Assembly (NCBI RefSeq): GCF_003384035.1
Contig: NZ_QQAK01000009.1
Location: 186,001 to 250,000 of the forward strand
Origin: Sporosarcina sp. BI001-red
GTDB lineage: Bacteria; Bacillota; Bacilli; Bacillales_A; Planococcaceae
Direction: 5' to 3'
DNA length: 64,000 bases
The translations under genes were made by a program, and so were the position numbers. Position 1 is the stretch's first letter. Every line of letters starts with the position of its first letter. The notes below the pieces were generated by a model. The model did not search any database and was not told the origin of the DNA. It saw only the letters and a list, made by a program, of their open reading frames with translations. This document shows, piece by piece, positions 44,924-55,882 of this stretch.

Positions 44924-45481
44924 ATGCCAAAAGCAGTTATGGAACAAACTACCGAAAGAATGGATAAAGCAATCAGTTCACTTGGAAGAGAACTTGCTTC
45001 AATTCGTGCAGGGCGGGCAAATGCTTCGTTACTAGATCGTATTTCAGTTGAGTATTACGGTGCACCAACACCACTTAATCAAATGGCTGGAATTTCTGTA
45101 CCGGAAGCTCGCCTTATGGTTATTCAACCATACGACAAGTCAACTTTAGGCGATATCGAAAAAGCAATTTTGAAGTCGGATATCGGAATTACACCTACTA
45201 ACGACGGAAATGTTATTCGCTTAGCAGTACCCGCGTTGACTGAAGAGCGCCGTAAAGATCTTGTGAAAGAAGTTAAAAAAGACGCTGAAGAGTCAAAAAT
45301 AGCAATTCGCAATATTCGTCGAGATGCCAATGAAGAGTTGAAAAAACTCGAGAAAGATGGCGAAATTACGGAAGATGAATTACGTCGTCATAACGATGAT
45401 GTCCAAAAGCTAACCGATACGTACATCTCTAAAATCGATAGCGTTGCAGAGGGCAAAGAAAACGAAATTATGGAAATCTAA
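44924..45481 (+). CDS. frr: Ribosome recycling factor
   Basis: RRF splits post-termination ribosomes together with EF-G. This 185-aa sequence has the hallmark [29 protein letters not shown] block (shown in part: [17 protein letters not shown]) and [21 protein letters not shown]. The start is ATG 44924 with GGGAGGAAC upstream at the end of pyrH. A terminator follows. Confidence 0.98.
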   Translation: MPKAVMEQTTERMDKAISSLGRELASIRAGRANASLLDRISVEYYGAPTPLNQMAGISVPEARLMVIQPYDKSTLGDIEKAILKSDIGITPTNDGNVIRLAVPALTEERRKDLVKEVKKDAEESKIAIRNIRRDANEELKKLEKDGEITEDELRRHNDDVQKLTDTYISKIDSVAEGKENEIMEI

Positions 45482-45500
45482 ACATGAACTTTCTTTTTCG

Positions 45501-45533
45501 AAGGACGTCCTAATTTCAGGACGTCCTTTTTAA
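45501..45533 (+). terminator. Intrinsic terminator after frr
   Basis: A perfect 11-bp stem (45501-45511 with 45518-45528) has a 6-nt loop and a T-rich tail. Confidence 0.85.
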
Positions 45534-45554
45534 CATGCAAATTTCCCTGTGTTT

Positions 45555-45563
45555 TGTTAGGAT
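45555..45563 (+). promoter_or_regulatory. Possible promoter for uppS
   Basis: TGTTAGGAT resembles an extended -10 element, with a weak ATGCAA (45535-45540) 17 nt upstream. Some promoter is expected here because a terminator closes the frr transcript. Confidence 0.3.
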
Positions 45564-45605
45564 AAAGAGGATGAATGATTTGAAACGTCGTCGAGTGGAG
45601 GAAAA

Positions 45606-46403
45606 ATGATGTTCGATAAACTACTACGAAAGAAGACGACGGCTGTCCCGTCGACATTACAAGAACGGCTCGCCATTGCCAAAGAGAAGCCGATGCCTGC
45701 ACATGTCGCCATTATTATGGATGGGAACGGGAGATGGGCGAAGCAACGGAAACTTCCTAGAATTGCAGGTCACCACGAAGGTATGAAAACCGTTAGGAAG
45801 ACCACTCTTTTTGCCAACGAACTAGGCATTCGGGTATTGACGTTATATGCATTTTCAACAGAAAACTGGAAACGCCCTAAACTTGAAATTGATTTCTTGA
45901 TGAAGCTACCAGGTGAATTTTTAAACACGTATTTACCGGAGTTAGTCGAAAATAACGTAAAAGTAGAAATGATTGGTAGTGCTGAGTTATTGCCGACCCA
46001 TACAAAAGAAGCAATTCAAAAAGCGATGGAGGCTACTGCACATAACGATGGGATGATTCTCAATTTTGCGATGAACTATGGAAGTCGTTTTGAAATCGCC
46101 GAAGCTGTAAAAAAATTAGCCCATCAGCTTTCAGAAAACACAATTCAACTCGATGAACTTACTGAAGAAACGGTATCCGGCGCAATGATGACATCTCATC
46201 TTCCAGATCCAGATCTTCTCATCCGAACGAGTGGTGAAGTTCGTTTATCCAATTTCATGCTCTGGCAATTAGCATACGCAGAGCTTGCATTTACTGACGT
46301 ACTTTGGCCAGACTTTAATGAGGCGAGTATGCTTGGTGTTATAGAAGATTATCAAAAACGGAGTAGACGGTTTGGAAGTATTGAAGGGGATGAAATCAAG
46401 TGA
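45606..46403 (+). CDS. uppS: Undecaprenyl pyrophosphate synthase (isoprenyl transferase)
   Basis: cis-Prenyltransferase that makes undecaprenyl pyrophosphate, the lipid carrier for cell-wall synthesis. The signature is HVAIIMDGNGRWAKQR, with catalytic Asp39, and SFSTENWKRP-type and LLIRTSGEVRLSNFMLWQ blocks. Two adjacent ATGs (45606, 45609) follow GGAGGAAAA; the protein is 264-265 aa. Its stop overlaps the GTG of cdsA by 4 nt. Confidence 0.97.
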   Translation: MMFDKLLRKKTTAVPSTLQERLAIAKEKPMPAHVAIIMDGNGRWAKQRKLPRIAGHHEGMKTVRKTTLFANELGIRVLTLYAFSTENWKRPKLEIDFLMKLPGEFLNTYLPELVENNVKVEMIGSAELLPTHTKEAIQKAMEATAHNDGMILNFAMNYGSRFEIAEAVKKLAHQLSENTIQLDELTEETVSGAMMTSHLPDPDLLIRTSGEVRLSNFMLWQLAYAELAFTDVLWPDFNEASMLGVIEDYQKRSRRFGSIEGDEIK

Positions 46404-47194
46404 AACAACGGATACTAACTGCTATTATAGCAGCTGCAGTATTCATTCCATTTGTTGTTGTTGGAGGGATTCCATTTACCATTTTGGTCTATGCAATGGC
46501 AACAATCGGACTGTATGAACTGTTGAAAATGCAATCAATCAAATTACTTTCTATTGAAGGCGCACTAGCATGGTTATTGTCAGCCATTCTATTATTGCCT
46601 AACCAAATTTCACTAAAATGGCTAGGGGCAGTCGGTTATACTAAATTAGAAGCCGCTTTTATCATTATATTGCTCTTATTGATCTATACTGTTCTTGTGA
46701 AGAATCGTTTTACGTTTGCTCATGCGTCTTTTTTAGTGATGTCAGCCTTTTATGTAGGTATGGGTTTTTACTATCTCACAGCTACTCGTGATGCTGGTTT
46801 AGTGTTCATAATCTATGCTCTTGTCATTGTATGGACAACAGATTCAGGCGCGTATTTCATTGGTCGTAAACTAGGAAAGAATAAGTTGTGGCCAGATATT
46901 TCACCGAACAAGACAGTGGAAGGTTTTGTAGGAGGAATTTTGAGTGCTGTCGTTTTTGCAGCAATTTTACAACGTATACAACCTGTCGCATCATCATTCT
47001 TAATTTTGATTGCTGTCACAATCGTTGCGTCCGTCATTGGTCAACTTGGAGATCTTGTTGAATCGGCGGTGAAGCGAAATTATAACGTGAAGGATTCGGG
47101 GAGTTTGCTTCCTGGACACGGTGGCATTTTAGATCGTTTTGACAGTTTGTTATTTGTTTTGCCGCTTCTTCATTTATTGCACTTTGTTAGTTAA
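46400..47194 (+). CDS. cdsA: Phosphatidate cytidylyltransferase
   Basis: Integral membrane enzyme that makes CDP-diacylglycerol for phospholipid synthesis. The 264-aa sequence has many membrane helices and the C-terminal CDS signature (SVIGQLGDLVESAVKRNYNVKDSG, then LPGHGGILDRFDSLLF). The start is GTG 46400, overlapping the uppS stop. Confidence 0.96.
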   Translation: MKQRILTAIIAAAVFIPFVVVGGIPFTILVYAMATIGLYELLKMQSIKLLSIEGALAWLLSAILLLPNQISLKWLGAVGYTKLEAAFIIILLLLIYTVLVKNRFTFAHASFLVMSAFYVGMGFYYLTATRDAGLVFIIYALVIVWTTDSGAYFIGRKLGKNKLWPDISPNKTVEGFVGGILSAVVFAAILQRIQPVASSFLILIAVTIVASVIGQLGDLVESAVKRNYNVKDSGSLLPGHGGILDRFDSLLFVLPLLHLLHFVS

Positions 47195-47212
47195 TGGAAA
47201 GGGATGTTTCTG

Positions 47213-48361
47213 ATGAAAAAAAAGATCAGCCTTCTTGGCGCTACAGGTTCTATTGGGTTACAAACACTCGAAGTAATTGCAGCTCACCCAAATCAGTTTG
47301 AACTTGTAGCGTTTTCTGCTGGGCGTAATATTGAGAAAGTTAGAGAAATTGCCGCTTTCCATAAGCCGCCACTTATTTCAGTAATGGAAAAAATAGATGC
47401 AGAAACTCTGCAAGTTGAGTTTCCGGAGATAAGATTCCTTTATGGAGCATATGGATTGGAGGAAGTTGCAGCAAACACAGGTGCAGATGTCCTCTTAAAT
47501 TCTGTGATTGGAAGTGTAGGATTAAAGCCGACACTTGCAGCCATACGTCAAGGAATCACGATTGCCATAGCAAATAAAGAAACACTAGTGGCTGCCGGCG
47601 ATATTGTAATGTCTGAAGCAAAACGATGCGGTGTGTCTATTTTACCTGTCGATAGTGAACATTCTGCGATTTTCCAAGCGTTGAATGGTGAGCGATCCAA
47701 ATCGATCAGCCGGCTCATTTTGACTGCTTCTGGAGGTAGCTTCAGAGATTTAACTCGCGATCAGCTGACTGGAGTTACATTGGAACAAGCGCTCGCTCAT
47801 CCGAACTGGTCTATGGGGAATAAGTTGACCATTGACTCGGCGACAATGTTTAATAAAGGACTCGAAGTGATTGAAGCTCACCACCTTTTTAATATGCCTT
47901 ATGACCAAATCGATTGTCTTTTACACAAAGAAAGTATTATCCACTCCATGATTGAGTTTGAAGATACAAGTGTCATGGCGCAATTAGGTTCGCCTGATAT
48001 GCGTGTGCCGATTCAGTACGCATTGTCTTATCCAGAGAGAATTCCTATGAAAGATCCTCAACGCCTTAAATTGGAAGACATCGGTACGCTACATTTCGAG
48101 AAAATGGATCTAAGTCGTTTTAAAGCTCTTGCTCTGGCATATGAAGCGGGACGAATAGGCGGTACAATGCCGACAGCAATGAATGCTGCAAACGAAATGG
48201 CTGTCAGCCAATTCATGGCAGGACATATCCCATTCGTACAAATCGATGAATTTGTTGAAAGGGCAATGGAACAGCATCAACCAGTTTTAAAACCCAATTT
48301 GGAAGCAATACTGGAGACGGATATGCAAACTCGTAAAATCGTCTATTCCATGATAAAATAA
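47213..48361 (+). CDS. dxr: 1-deoxy-D-xylulose 5-phosphate reductoisomerase
   Basis: Second enzyme of the MEP isoprenoid pathway, which makes 2-C-methyl-erythritol 4-phosphate. The NADPH-binding [16 protein letters not shown] motif is followed by [23 protein letters not shown], the ASGGSFRDL loop and [21 protein letters not shown] (in part: [15 protein letters not shown]). The start is ATG 47213 with AAAGGGATG at proper distance; ATG 47204 lies within that sequence. The protein is 382 aa. It sits with uppS and cdsA in an envelope-lipid cluster. Confidence 0.97.
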   Translation: MKKKISLLGATGSIGLQTLEVIAAHPNQFELVAFSAGRNIEKVREIAAFHKPPLISVMEKIDAETLQVEFPEIRFLYGAYGLEEVAANTGADVLLNSVIGSVGLKPTLAAIRQGITIAIANKETLVAAGDIVMSEAKRCGVSILPVDSEHSAIFQALNGERSKSISRLILTASGGSFRDLTRDQLTGVTLEQALAHPNWSMGNKLTIDSATMFNKGLEVIEAHHLFNMPYDQIDCLLHKESIIHSMIEFEDTSVMAQLGSPDMRVPIQYALSYPERIPMKDPQRLKLEDIGTLHFEKMDLSRFKALALAYEAGRIGGTMPTAMNAANEMAVSQFMAGHIPFVQIDEFVERAMEQHQPVLKPNLEAILETDMQTRKIVYSMIK

Positions 48362-48405
48362 GTTATTAAGTACAATAGCCAAGTAAGCTAAAAAGGTGGG
48401 TATAA

Positions 48406-49668
48406 ATGGCGACGACAGTTATCTCGTTTATAATTATTTTCGGCTCATTAGTCTTTTTCCATGAGTTCGGACACTTTCTTTTTGCAAAAAGAGCTGGCAT
48501 CATGGTTCGGGAATTTGCAATAGGAATGGGACCAAAGATAATCGGTATTCAAAAAGGTGAAACACTTTACACAATACGGTTACTACCGCTTGGCGGATAT
48601 GTACGGATGGCAGGCGAAGATTTTGATACTGTGGAATTGTTACCTGGCTATCGTGTAGGGTTAATTTTAAATCCACAAGATGAAGTGACTAAGATTTATT
48701 TGAATTCAAATGTGTCGAATCCCGATGTGCTATTTCTTGAAACCGAAGAAGCGGATCTAAATGATAAATTGTTCATTAAAGGATACGATGATGAAGGAAG
48801 TCTTGTTCGTTTTCCAGTATCTAGAACTGCGGTTATATACGAAAAAGGGCAGAAGACCCTTATTGCTCCGAAAGATCGCCAATTCGACTCTAAACCTCTA
48901 ATGGGAAGATTCCTTACGATTTTAGCGGGACCGGTCTTTAACTTCATATTAGCTTTTTTTGTGTTTCTTGCACTCGGCTTACTGAATGGCGTTCCGACAA
49001 ACGAACCTATAATTACTGATGTTCAAGCAAACAGTCCAGCTCAAGCCGCTGGTATTGAAAAAGGTGACTTTGTAAAATCTTCTAATGGTGTTGAGGTAAA
49101 TACATGGAATGAGTTTACAGAAACTATTCAAGATAACGCAGGGCAATTGATAAATCTAGAAGTTGAACGTAATGGAGAACTCGTCACTTTACAAGTAACC
49201 CCAAAGGTAACGGAAGAGGCGGGACAAAAACAAGGCCAGATCGGAGTGCTCTACACAAGTCCAGTGGAGAAAAACCCTCTGAAAGCCATTGTGTATGGTG
49301 CACAACAAACTTGGTTCTGGATAGCGAAAATTTTTGAACTGCTCGGTATGCTGGTAACAGGTAAATTCACATTGGATGCATTATCCGGCCCCGTAGGGAT
49401 TTACAAGGCAACAGAGCAAGTCGCGCAGTATGGGGTTTTCAATCTTATGAATTGGGCTGCGGTATTGAGCATTAACTTAGGAATTATGAACCTTCTGCCA
49501 CTCCCTGCACTTGATGGGGGACGGTTGTTGTTCTTCGTATTTGAAGCATTACGTGGGAAACCGATTGATCGTAAAAAAGAAGGTATGGTTCACTTTGTAG
49601 GAATTATGCTACTCATGTTACTCATGCTTGTCGTAACATGGAACGACATCCAAAAATTCTTTTTCTAG
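48406..49668 (+). CDS. rseP: Site-2 zinc metalloprotease RseP (RasP)
   Basis: Intramembrane protease that cleaves anti-sigma factors (such as RsiW) and signal-peptide remnants. HEFGH (residues 19-23) binds zinc; a PDZ domain lies in the middle (TDVQANSPAQAAGIEKGDFV), and the second metal motif is in LLPLPALDGGRLLF. There are four membrane segments. The 420-aa length is normal. AAGGTGGG precedes the ATG. Confidence 0.97.
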   Translation: MATTVISFIIIFGSLVFFHEFGHFLFAKRAGIMVREFAIGMGPKIIGIQKGETLYTIRLLPLGGYVRMAGEDFDTVELLPGYRVGLILNPQDEVTKIYLNSNVSNPDVLFLETEEADLNDKLFIKGYDDEGSLVRFPVSRTAVIYEKGQKTLIAPKDRQFDSKPLMGRFLTILAGPVFNFILAFFVFLALGLLNGVPTNEPIITDVQANSPAQAAGIEKGDFVKSSNGVEVNTWNEFTETIQDNAGQLINLEVERNGELVTLQVTPKVTEEAGQKQGQIGVLYTSPVEKNPLKAIVYGAQQTWFWIAKIFELLGMLVTGKFTLDALSGPVGIYKATEQVAQYGVFNLMNWAAVLSINLGIMNLLPLPALDGGRLLFFVFEALRGKPIDRKKEGMVHFVGIMLLMLLMLVVTWNDIQKFFF

Positions 49669-49712
49669 AAATCACGATCTTATCGATCAGAGAGTAATGG
49701 AGGCGACGCACG

Positions 49713-51314
49713 ATGAAACAATCAGGAGTATTCATACCTGCGGCTGAAACTTCAAATAACTGTCTGGCAGATCAGCTTCTCACTCAATCTGGCTATGTTC
49801 AAGAAACATCGGAAGGGATGTACGCATACTTCCCATTAGCAGGTAAAGTTTTGGAAAATATTAAACGTGTGATTCGTGAGGAAATGGAATCAGCACGTGT
49901 TCTTGAAGTGGATCTCCCCTATGAACAATTTGAACATGCGACCGGAAAATCAGATGAAATGATTTTACTTTCGTTCATTGCACAAGAAGTCATTAGCTCT
50001 GAACAATTACCGATCTCTGTGTTTCATATAAAACAGAACGTCAGGCACGCTCGGAATCCCATTCAAGATTCAGGTCTTCTTTATGCAAAAGAGTATTCGT
50101 TGATAAGTGGATACTCTTTCCATACAGACACTATTGAAGCGAAAGAAAATGGAGAGGCTCTTTTATCGGTCTTTTCAACAATCGCGAATAGAATCGGAAT
50201 CCCTTATCAGGTAATTAAATCAGAAAACGAAAAAGGAAGAACTGAATACGAATTTATTGCATTTTCCGAGTGTGGCAAAGAAACATTTGCACACAGTACG
50301 AATTCGTCTTATGTGTCAAAAGCAAACCTTGCAGAAGCAGTCCGGGAAGAACTTGAAGAATCCAAAAAACTGAAAAAAGCTGAGAAAATTAGTGGACATG
50401 GTAAAGGAATTGGTCCCCTTGCTGACTCACTTGGATTAGACTGCTCACAAACCATCCAAGCATTTCTTTATGACATTAATTCGGAGCCTGTCCTCATTCT
50501 TATCCGAGGAGATCACGAGCTGAACGAGCTGAAATTGGAGAAAGTATTTGGTACTTCAACGATCATTTTATTGGATTCAAAAGACATGAAAAAAATGTTA
50601 GGCGTTGAACTGAAAACAATAGGACCGGTACAATTACCATTTGGTCTACCGGTTTATGCTGATTTTGGTGTATCGTCTATTGTGAATGGAATTTGTGGAG
50701 CAAACGAAAAAGATACATTCTTACTGAATGTTAATCCCGATCGCGATTTTGCAGTCGATCATTACGTAGACATCCGACTTGTGAAAGAGGGAGAGTCTTC
50801 GCCTGATGGAAATGGTACGCTTACGTTTCGCCAAGGTGTCACATTTGCGCGCATTATTGAACCTGAACCAGTATTTAATAAAATCAACGTGCCCAACAAG
50901 GAATCCCTTGAAATCTTAACGGGATATTATTATATGGACTTGACACGTCTATTTGCAGCTACTGCTGAACATTTTAGTGATTCACTTGGTTTGAAATGGC
51001 CCATTCAACTTGCCCCCTATGACATACATTTATTGATTGAAGACACTAGGGATGAACATCAGCAGCAGCTAGCTGATGAAATTCACTCTGTCATGAATGG
51101 GTATCGGTATCGTGTGCTATTTGACGATCGGAATGTAAGTCCTGACAGTAAACGTAAAACCTCAAATCAGTTAGGTGTTCCTGTGAAAATAGTGGTTGGT
51201 GATGAAGCTGCTAACGGAATGGTCGAAGTGACTTATCGAATGATGGGCGAGGCCGTCAGCATGCGAAAAGAAGAAGTGACAGAAAAACTTCAGGAATTTT
51301 TCAGAACAGAGTAA
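49713..51314 (+). CDS. Degenerate prolyl-tRNA synthetase homologue, predicted pseudoenzyme
   Basis: The 533-aa frame is uninterrupted and aligns end to end with bacterial ProRS (about 565-570 aa). The fold seems retained: motif 1 region (GMYAYFPLAGKVLENIKRVIREEM), insertion domain (VLILIRGDHELNELKLEKVFG) and anticodon-binding domain (LAPYDIHLLIED). Active-site features are lost. About 24-30 residues containing the GATHEE proline-binding loop are missing (residues 70-95). The motif 2 FRDE is VRHA (110-113) and RGREF is YAKEY (124-128). Motif 3 GCYGIGVSR is GYYYMDLTR (404-412). The editing lysine is Gln249, and the editing HH is Thr335-Phe336. It occupies the normal proS position after rseP, so it derives from proS. 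Function unknown; aminoacylation is unlikely. Confidence 0.85.
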   Translation: MKQSGVFIPAAETSNNCLADQLLTQSGYVQETSEGMYAYFPLAGKVLENIKRVIREEMESARVLEVDLPYEQFEHATGKSDEMILLSFIAQEVISSEQLPISVFHIKQNVRHARNPIQDSGLLYAKEYSLISGYSFHTDTIEAKENGEALLSVFSTIANRIGIPYQVIKSENEKGRTEYEFIAFSECGKETFAHSTNSSYVSKANLAEAVREELEESKKLKKAEKISGHGKGIGPLADSLGLDCSQTIQAFLYDINSEPVLILIRGDHELNELKLEKVFGTSTIILLDSKDMKKMLGVELKTIGPVQLPFGLPVYADFGVSSIVNGICGANEKDTFLLNVNPDRDFAVDHYVDIRLVKEGESSPDGNGTLTFRQGVTFARIIEPEPVFNKINVPNKESLEILTGYYYMDLTRLFAATAEHFSDSLGLKWPIQLAPYDIHLLIEDTRDEHQQQLADEIHSVMNGYRYRVLFDDRNVSPDSKRKTSNQLGVPVKIVVGDEAANGMVEVTYRMMGEAVSMRKEEVTEKLQEFFRTE

Positions 51315-51318
51315 AGAC

Positions 51319-51355
51319 AAGGGAAGGCCGACTTACGGTCCTTCCCTTCTTTTTA
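51319..51355 (+). terminator. Intrinsic terminator after the proS-like gene
   Basis: A stem AAGGGAAGG/CCTTCCCTT (51319-51327 with 51340-51348), extended by CCG/CGG, is followed by CTTTTT. polC begins 17 nt later, with no separate promoter visible, so some read-through is likely. Confidence 0.75.
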
Positions 51356-51371
51356 CGGAAAGGAGATACGT

Positions 51372-54300
51372 ATGGACGCAAAAACTAAGATGTCAATGTT
51401 GCTGCAACAAATCGGATTAACGGAAGATGCATTTGTCATCCACTTTCAAAATGCTGAACTGGAACGGGTGGATATCTACAAAAAATCGAGAGTATGGCAA
51501 TTCACCGCAACCCTTGAAAAACCATTGCCGTTCGACGTGTTTCAACTATTCCGTAAACGGGTCGAGCAGACTTTTGCTAATATCGCTGCAATACGTTTGC
51601 AGATTAGTACTAAAACAGAAGTACATGAGGCTGAAACGATACTTGCCTACTGGCCCGCGATTATGGATGAGTTAGGAGAAGTTTCCCCACCTATCCGTGA
51701 AGCACTTACATCACAAAAACCGGTTTTAACTGGAGAGAAAATTACAGTTTCTTGTGTGAATGATGTCCAACAACGGACATTGAAAAATAAGTATGGTCAC
51801 CTAATTTCAAGTGCCTATGAGTCCTTTGGATTTCCAAGAGTCTATCCAGAGTTTACAATTTCCGATGCACCAGTTGAGGAAGAACAAGCACGTGTTGCAT
51901 TCTTCGAAGAGCGTAAAGCAGAAGAGGTCGCATATGCTCAAAAAGCATTAGAGGCAATGCAACAGCGGGAAACTACTAAGAAAGATGGGGGTAGCGCACC
52001 GACCGGGCCGATTTCTTTTGGTACGCCAATACGTGCAGATGAACCACTTCTAGAAATCCGACAAATTCAGGATGAAGAGCGTCGTGTGACAATCGAAGGG
52101 TATGTTTTTGATGCGGAAGTGAGAGAGCTACGTAGCGGACGGTCATTGCTAACATTAAAAGTGACGGACTACACCGATTCCATCCTTGTGAAAATGTTCT
52201 CCCGTGACAACGAAGATGCGGATCTTATGAAAGCACTTACCAAAGGTAAGTGGGTGAGAGCTCGCGGTAGTATTCAAAACGATACATTCGTTCGGGACTT
52301 AATCATGATGGCGCAAGATATTATGGAAGTGGCCCCCGTTGTAAAGAAAGACAAGGCACCTGAAGGGCGAAAACGTGTTGAACTACATACACATACGAAA
52401 CTCAGTCAGATGGATGGAGTCTCTTCTGCCGGTGCACTCGTTGCACAAGCAGCAAAATGGGGTCATCCCGCCATTGCAATTACAGACCACGCGAACGTGC
52501 AAGCTTTTCCGGATGCCTATAATGCAGGAAAGAAGCACGGCATTAAAGTGTTGTTTGGCTTGGAAGCGAATCTTGTAGATGATGGAGTTCCAATCGTGTA
52601 TAACGAACAGCATCGGTTGCTGGAAGAAGATACGTATGTTGTCTTTGACGTTGAGACAACAGGGTTATCCGCTGTTTATGATACGGTAATTGAACTTGCC
52701 GCAGTTCGTGTCAAGAACGGTGAAATTATTGACACGTTTGAACGTTTTTCTAATCCTCATCATCCTTTATCGTCTATAACGACAGATTTGACAGGAATTA
52801 CAGATGATATGGTGAAAGACGCGCCAGAAGTTTCAGAAGTGATGATTGACTTCATTGAGTTCATTGGTGATTCCATTCTTGTTGCACACAATGCTTCGTT
52901 TGATATGGGCTTCTTTTACGAGTCCTGTAAGAAAGCGGGAATTGAAACAGCAGATTATCCAACAATCGATACATTGGAATTAGCACGTCTTTTGTACCCT
53001 GATCTCAGAAATCATCGTTTGAATACATTAGCAAAAAAGTTCGATATCGATTTGACTCAGCATCACCGAGCAATTTACGATACCGAAGCGACTGCACATC
53101 TGTTTGTCAGACTGATGAAAGATGCAACTGAAAAAGGGATTACTTGGTTGGATGACTTCAACAAAAACGTTGGTGAAGGAGACGCATATAAGCGTTCAAG
53201 ACCGAATCATTGTACGTTGCTCGCAACGAGTGATGAAGGTTTGAAAAACTTATTTAAGCTCGTTTCTTTCTCGCATATGGATTATTTCTATAGAGTGCCA
53301 AGAATTCCTCGGTCATTACTCGTAAAATACCGAAAAGGGTTACTTGTCGGTTCAGGCTGTGACAAAGGTGAAGTATTTGAAGCGCTTATGCAAAAGTCGA
53401 TTGAAGAGGCGGAAGAAGTCGCTGGATTCTATGATTACTTAGAACTTCATCCGAAACCTGTATACAATCATCTGATTGAACTGGATCTCATTCGAGATGA
53501 ATGGAATCTAGAAGATATTATGCGTAAAATGATCAAACTTGGGAAAAAGACAGGGCTTCCCGTAGTGGCAACGGGAAATGTACATTATATCGAAGAAACG
53601 GATGCTGCCTATCGTCAAGTATTAGTTCGTTCTATGGGTGGGGCAAATCCGATGAACCGTCATGAACTGCCTGCTGTCCATTTCCGGACGACGGATGAAA
53701 TGCTTGAGGAGTTTGCATTTTTAGGTCCTGAAACGGCTGAACAAATCGTTATCGATAATCCTCTCGCTATTGTCGATCGAGTTGGGGACGTTAAGCCGAT
53801 CAAAGACGATCTATACCCACCTGAAATTGAAGGTGCTGATGAAGAAGTACGTCAACTGACGTATACAATGGCGCATGAAATCTATGGGGAAACGTTACCG
53901 GACATAATAGAAGCTCGTATCGATAAAGAATTGAAATCAATTATCGGAAATGGATTTGCGGTTATTTATTTAATCTCCCATAAGCTAGTTAAGAAATCAT
54001 TAGACGATGGATATTTAGTAGGTTCGCGTGGTTCGGTAGGTTCTTCACTTGTTGCAACGATGATGGAGATTACTGAAGTGAATCCCATGCCTCCGCATTA
54101 TGTTTGTCCATCGTGTAAGCAATCCGAGTTTTTCTCAGATGGTTCTGTCAGTTCAGGATTTGACTTACCGAACAAAAATTGCCCGACTTGCGATGTCCCT
54201 TATACAAAAGATGGCCATGACATCCCTTTTGAAACATTTCTGGGGTTTAACGGCGATAAGGTACCCGATATTGACTTGAACTTCAGTGGTGAATATCAGT

Positions 54301-55685
54301 CGAAAGCCCATAACTATACGAAAGAGCTTTTTGGTGAGGACTATGTGTACAGGGCAGGTACGATCGGTACTGTTGCAGAGAAAACGGCTTACGGGTATGT
54401 CCGTGGCTATATGAATGATAATGATATCAATTTACGAGGTGCCGAAATTGACCGGCTCGTTCAAGGATGTACAGGTGTTAAACGAAACACCGGTCAACAC
54501 CCAGGCGGTATCATAGTAGTTCCTGATAATATGGAAATCTATGACTTTACACCGATTCAGTTCCCTGCAGATGACGTAGGATCTAGTTGGAAAACGACTC
54601 ACTTTGACTTCCACTCCATTGATAATAACTTATTGAAGCTCGATATTTTAGGACATGATGATCCAACGATGATTAAGATGTTGGAAGATTTGTCTGGGAT
54701 GGATCCTAAAACGATTCCGCCTGACGATCCTGGTGTTATGGCGCTGTTCAGTGGAACAGAATCACTCGGCGTAACAGAAGAGCAAATTAACTGTAAAACC
54801 GGAACACTGGGTGTGCCTGAGTTCGGTACTCGTTTCGTCCGACAGATGCTTGAAGAGACGAAGCCTTCCACGTTTTCAGAGCTCATTCAAATTTCGGGAT
54901 TATCTCATGGAACCGACGTTTGGCTAGGCAACGCCCAGGAATTGATTCAGAACAAAACGTGTGTGTTAGCAGAAGTAATCGGTTGTCGTGACGATATTAT
55001 GGTGTATTTAATCTATCAAGGGCTGGAACCGGCCATTGCATTTAAGATTATGGAGTCTGTACGTAAAGGGAAGGGACTAACACCTGAATTTGAAGAAGAA
55101 ATGATGAAAAATAAAGTTCCAGCATGGTACATTGCGTCCTGTAAAAAGATCAAGTATATGTTCCCGAAGGCACACGCAGCGGCATATGTTCTTATGGCAC
55201 TTCGTATTGCTTATTTTAAAGTGCATCATCCAATTATGTATTACGCCACGTATTTCACAGTACGTGCGACTGATTATGATTTGGGAACGATGATAAAAGG
55301 ACCGGCGTCCATCCGAGTGAAAGCAAAAGAAATCTATGACAAAGGTTTGGATGCTTCCCCAAAAGAAAAAAGTTTGGTGACTGTCTTAGAAATTGCATTG
55401 GAGATGTGTGAACGCGGATTTACATTTGCAAAACCCGACTTGTATAAATCATCCGCTACTGAATTCATCATCGAAGGCAATGCACTAATTCCGCCATTCA
55501 ATGCCATCCCATCACTAGGTACAAACGTTGCGAACACAATTGTCGAGGTAAGAGATGATGGCGAATTCCTTTCAAAAGAAGATCTCCAGCGCCGGGGACG
55601 TGTGTCCAAAACAATAACGGAGTACATGGACTCACTTGGCTGTTTGGAAGGTTTACCGGAAATGAATCAGCTTTCGTTGTTCTAA
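51372..55685 (+). CDS. polC: DNA polymerase III PolC-type, alpha subunit with proofreading exonuclease
   Basis: Replicative polymerase of low-GC Gram-positives. An N-terminal domain and OB fold lead to the PHP domain ([11 protein letters not shown] near residue 339), interrupted by the DnaQ-like exonuclease (FDVETTGL, Asp426; [10 protein letters not shown]). The catalytic palm follows with [12 protein letters not shown] (Asp966, Asp968), and there is a zinc-binding CPSCK...CPTC insertion. The C terminus ends in the clamp-binding QLSLF. Its 1437 aa is the length of the B. subtilis protein as I recall it, and nothing in it is degenerate, in contrast to its upstream neighbour. Confidence 0.98.
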   Translation: MDAKTKMSMLLQQIGLTEDAFVIHFQNAELERVDIYKKSRVWQFTATLEKPLPFDVFQLFRKRVEQTFANIAAIRLQISTKTEVHEAETILAYWPAIMDELGEVSPPIREALTSQKPVLTGEKITVSCVNDVQQRTLKNKYGHLISSAYESFGFPRVYPEFTISDAPVEEEQARVAFFEERKAEEVAYAQKALEAMQQRETTKKDGGSAPTGPISFGTPIRADEPLLEIRQIQDEERRVTIEGYVFDAEVRELRSGRSLLTLKVTDYTDSILVKMFSRDNEDADLMKALTKGKWVRARGSIQNDTFVRDLIMMAQDIMEVAPVVKKDKAPEGRKRVELHTHTKLSQMDGVSSAGALVAQAAKWGHPAIAITDHANVQAFPDAYNAGKKHGIKVLFGLEANLVDDGVPIVYNEQHRLLEEDTYVVFDVETTGLSAVYDTVIELAAVRVKNGEIIDTFERFSNPHHPLSSITTDLTGITDDMVKDAPEVSEVMIDFIEFIGDSILVAHNASFDMGFFYESCKKAGIETADYPTIDTLELARLLYPDLRNHRLNTLAKKFDIDLTQHHRAIYDTEATAHLFVRLMKDATEKGITWLDDFNKNVGEGDAYKRSRPNHCTLLATSDEGLKNLFKLVSFSHMDYFYRVPRIPRSLLVKYRKGLLVGSGCDKGEVFEALMQKSIEEAEEVAGFYDYLELHPKPVYNHLIELDLIRDEWNLEDIMRKMIKLGKKTGLPVVATGNVHYIEETDAAYRQVLVRSMGGANPMNRHELPAVHFRTTDEMLEEFAFLGPETAEQIVIDNPLAIVDRVGDVKPIKDDLYPPEIEGADEEVRQLTYTMAHEIYGETLPDIIEARIDKELKSIIGNGFAVIYLISHKLVKKSLDDGYLVGSRGSVGSSLVATMMEITEVNPMPPHYVCPSCKQSEFFSDGSVSSGFDLPNKNCPTCDVPYTKDGHDIPFETFLGFNGDKVPDIDLNFSGEYQSKAHNYTKELFGEDYVYRAGTIGTVAEKTAYGYVRGYMNDNDINLRGAEIDRLVQGCTGVKRNTGQHPGGIIVVPDNMEIYDFTPIQFPADDVGSSWKTTHFDFHSIDNNLLKLDILGHDDPTMIKMLEDLSGMDPKTIPPDDPGVMALFSGTESLGVTEEQINCKTGTLGVPEFGTRFVRQMLEETKPSTFSELIQISGLSHGTDVWLGNAQELIQNKTCVLAEVIGCRDDIMVYLIYQGLEPAIAFKIMESVRKGKGLTPEFEEEMMKNKVPAWYIASCKKIKYMFPKAHAAAYVLMALRIAYFKVHHPIMYYATYFTVRATDYDLGTMIKGPASIRVKAKEIYDKGLDASPKEKSLVTVLEIALEMCERGFTFAKPDLYKSSATEFIIEGNALIPPFNAIPSLGTNVANTIVEVRDDGEFLSKEDLQRRGRVSKTITEYMDSLGCLEGLPEMNQLSLF

Positions 55686-55744
55686 ATAATGAGAATTACG
55701 TTGATAGATATGTGCCTGAATTGAATGAGATACATTTGGATAAT

Positions 55745-55773
55745 TTGCGCAGGCAATGAACGTATGGTATAAT
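55745..55773 (+). promoter_or_regulatory. Predicted sigma-A promoter for the rimP-nusA-infB operon
   Basis: TTGCGC (55745-55750), 17-nt spacer, TATAAT (55768-55773), preceded by TGG, giving an extended -10. Confidence 0.75.
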
Positions 55774-55801
55774 TGAAACAACTTTTGCTATAGTCTTACG
55801 C

Positions 55802-55831
55802 GAAAAGAGTGGGATTCCCCGCTCTTTTCTG
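55802..55831 (+). promoter_or_regulatory. rimP-nusA leader hairpin, possible NusA-dependent attenuator
   Basis: A 12-bp stem (55802-55813 with 55818-55829, one G-T pair) has a 4-nt loop and a weak, interrupted T tail (TGTTGT). In B. subtilis nusA expression is autoregulated by NusA-dependent termination in the leader of this operon; this hairpin, with its imperfect T tract, is a good candidate for the same control. Confidence 0.55.
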
Positions 55832-55882
55832 TTGTCTGCCATTATTATGCAATCAAATTACAACCTGCAAGGGAGGGGTAAG

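Noticed and set aside
49713..51314. Frameshift or sequencing error as the reason for the divergent proS
   Set aside because: Homologous blocks from N to C terminus are all in one frame; the changes are substitutions and an in-frame deletion spread over the protein, which a sequencing error cannot produce.
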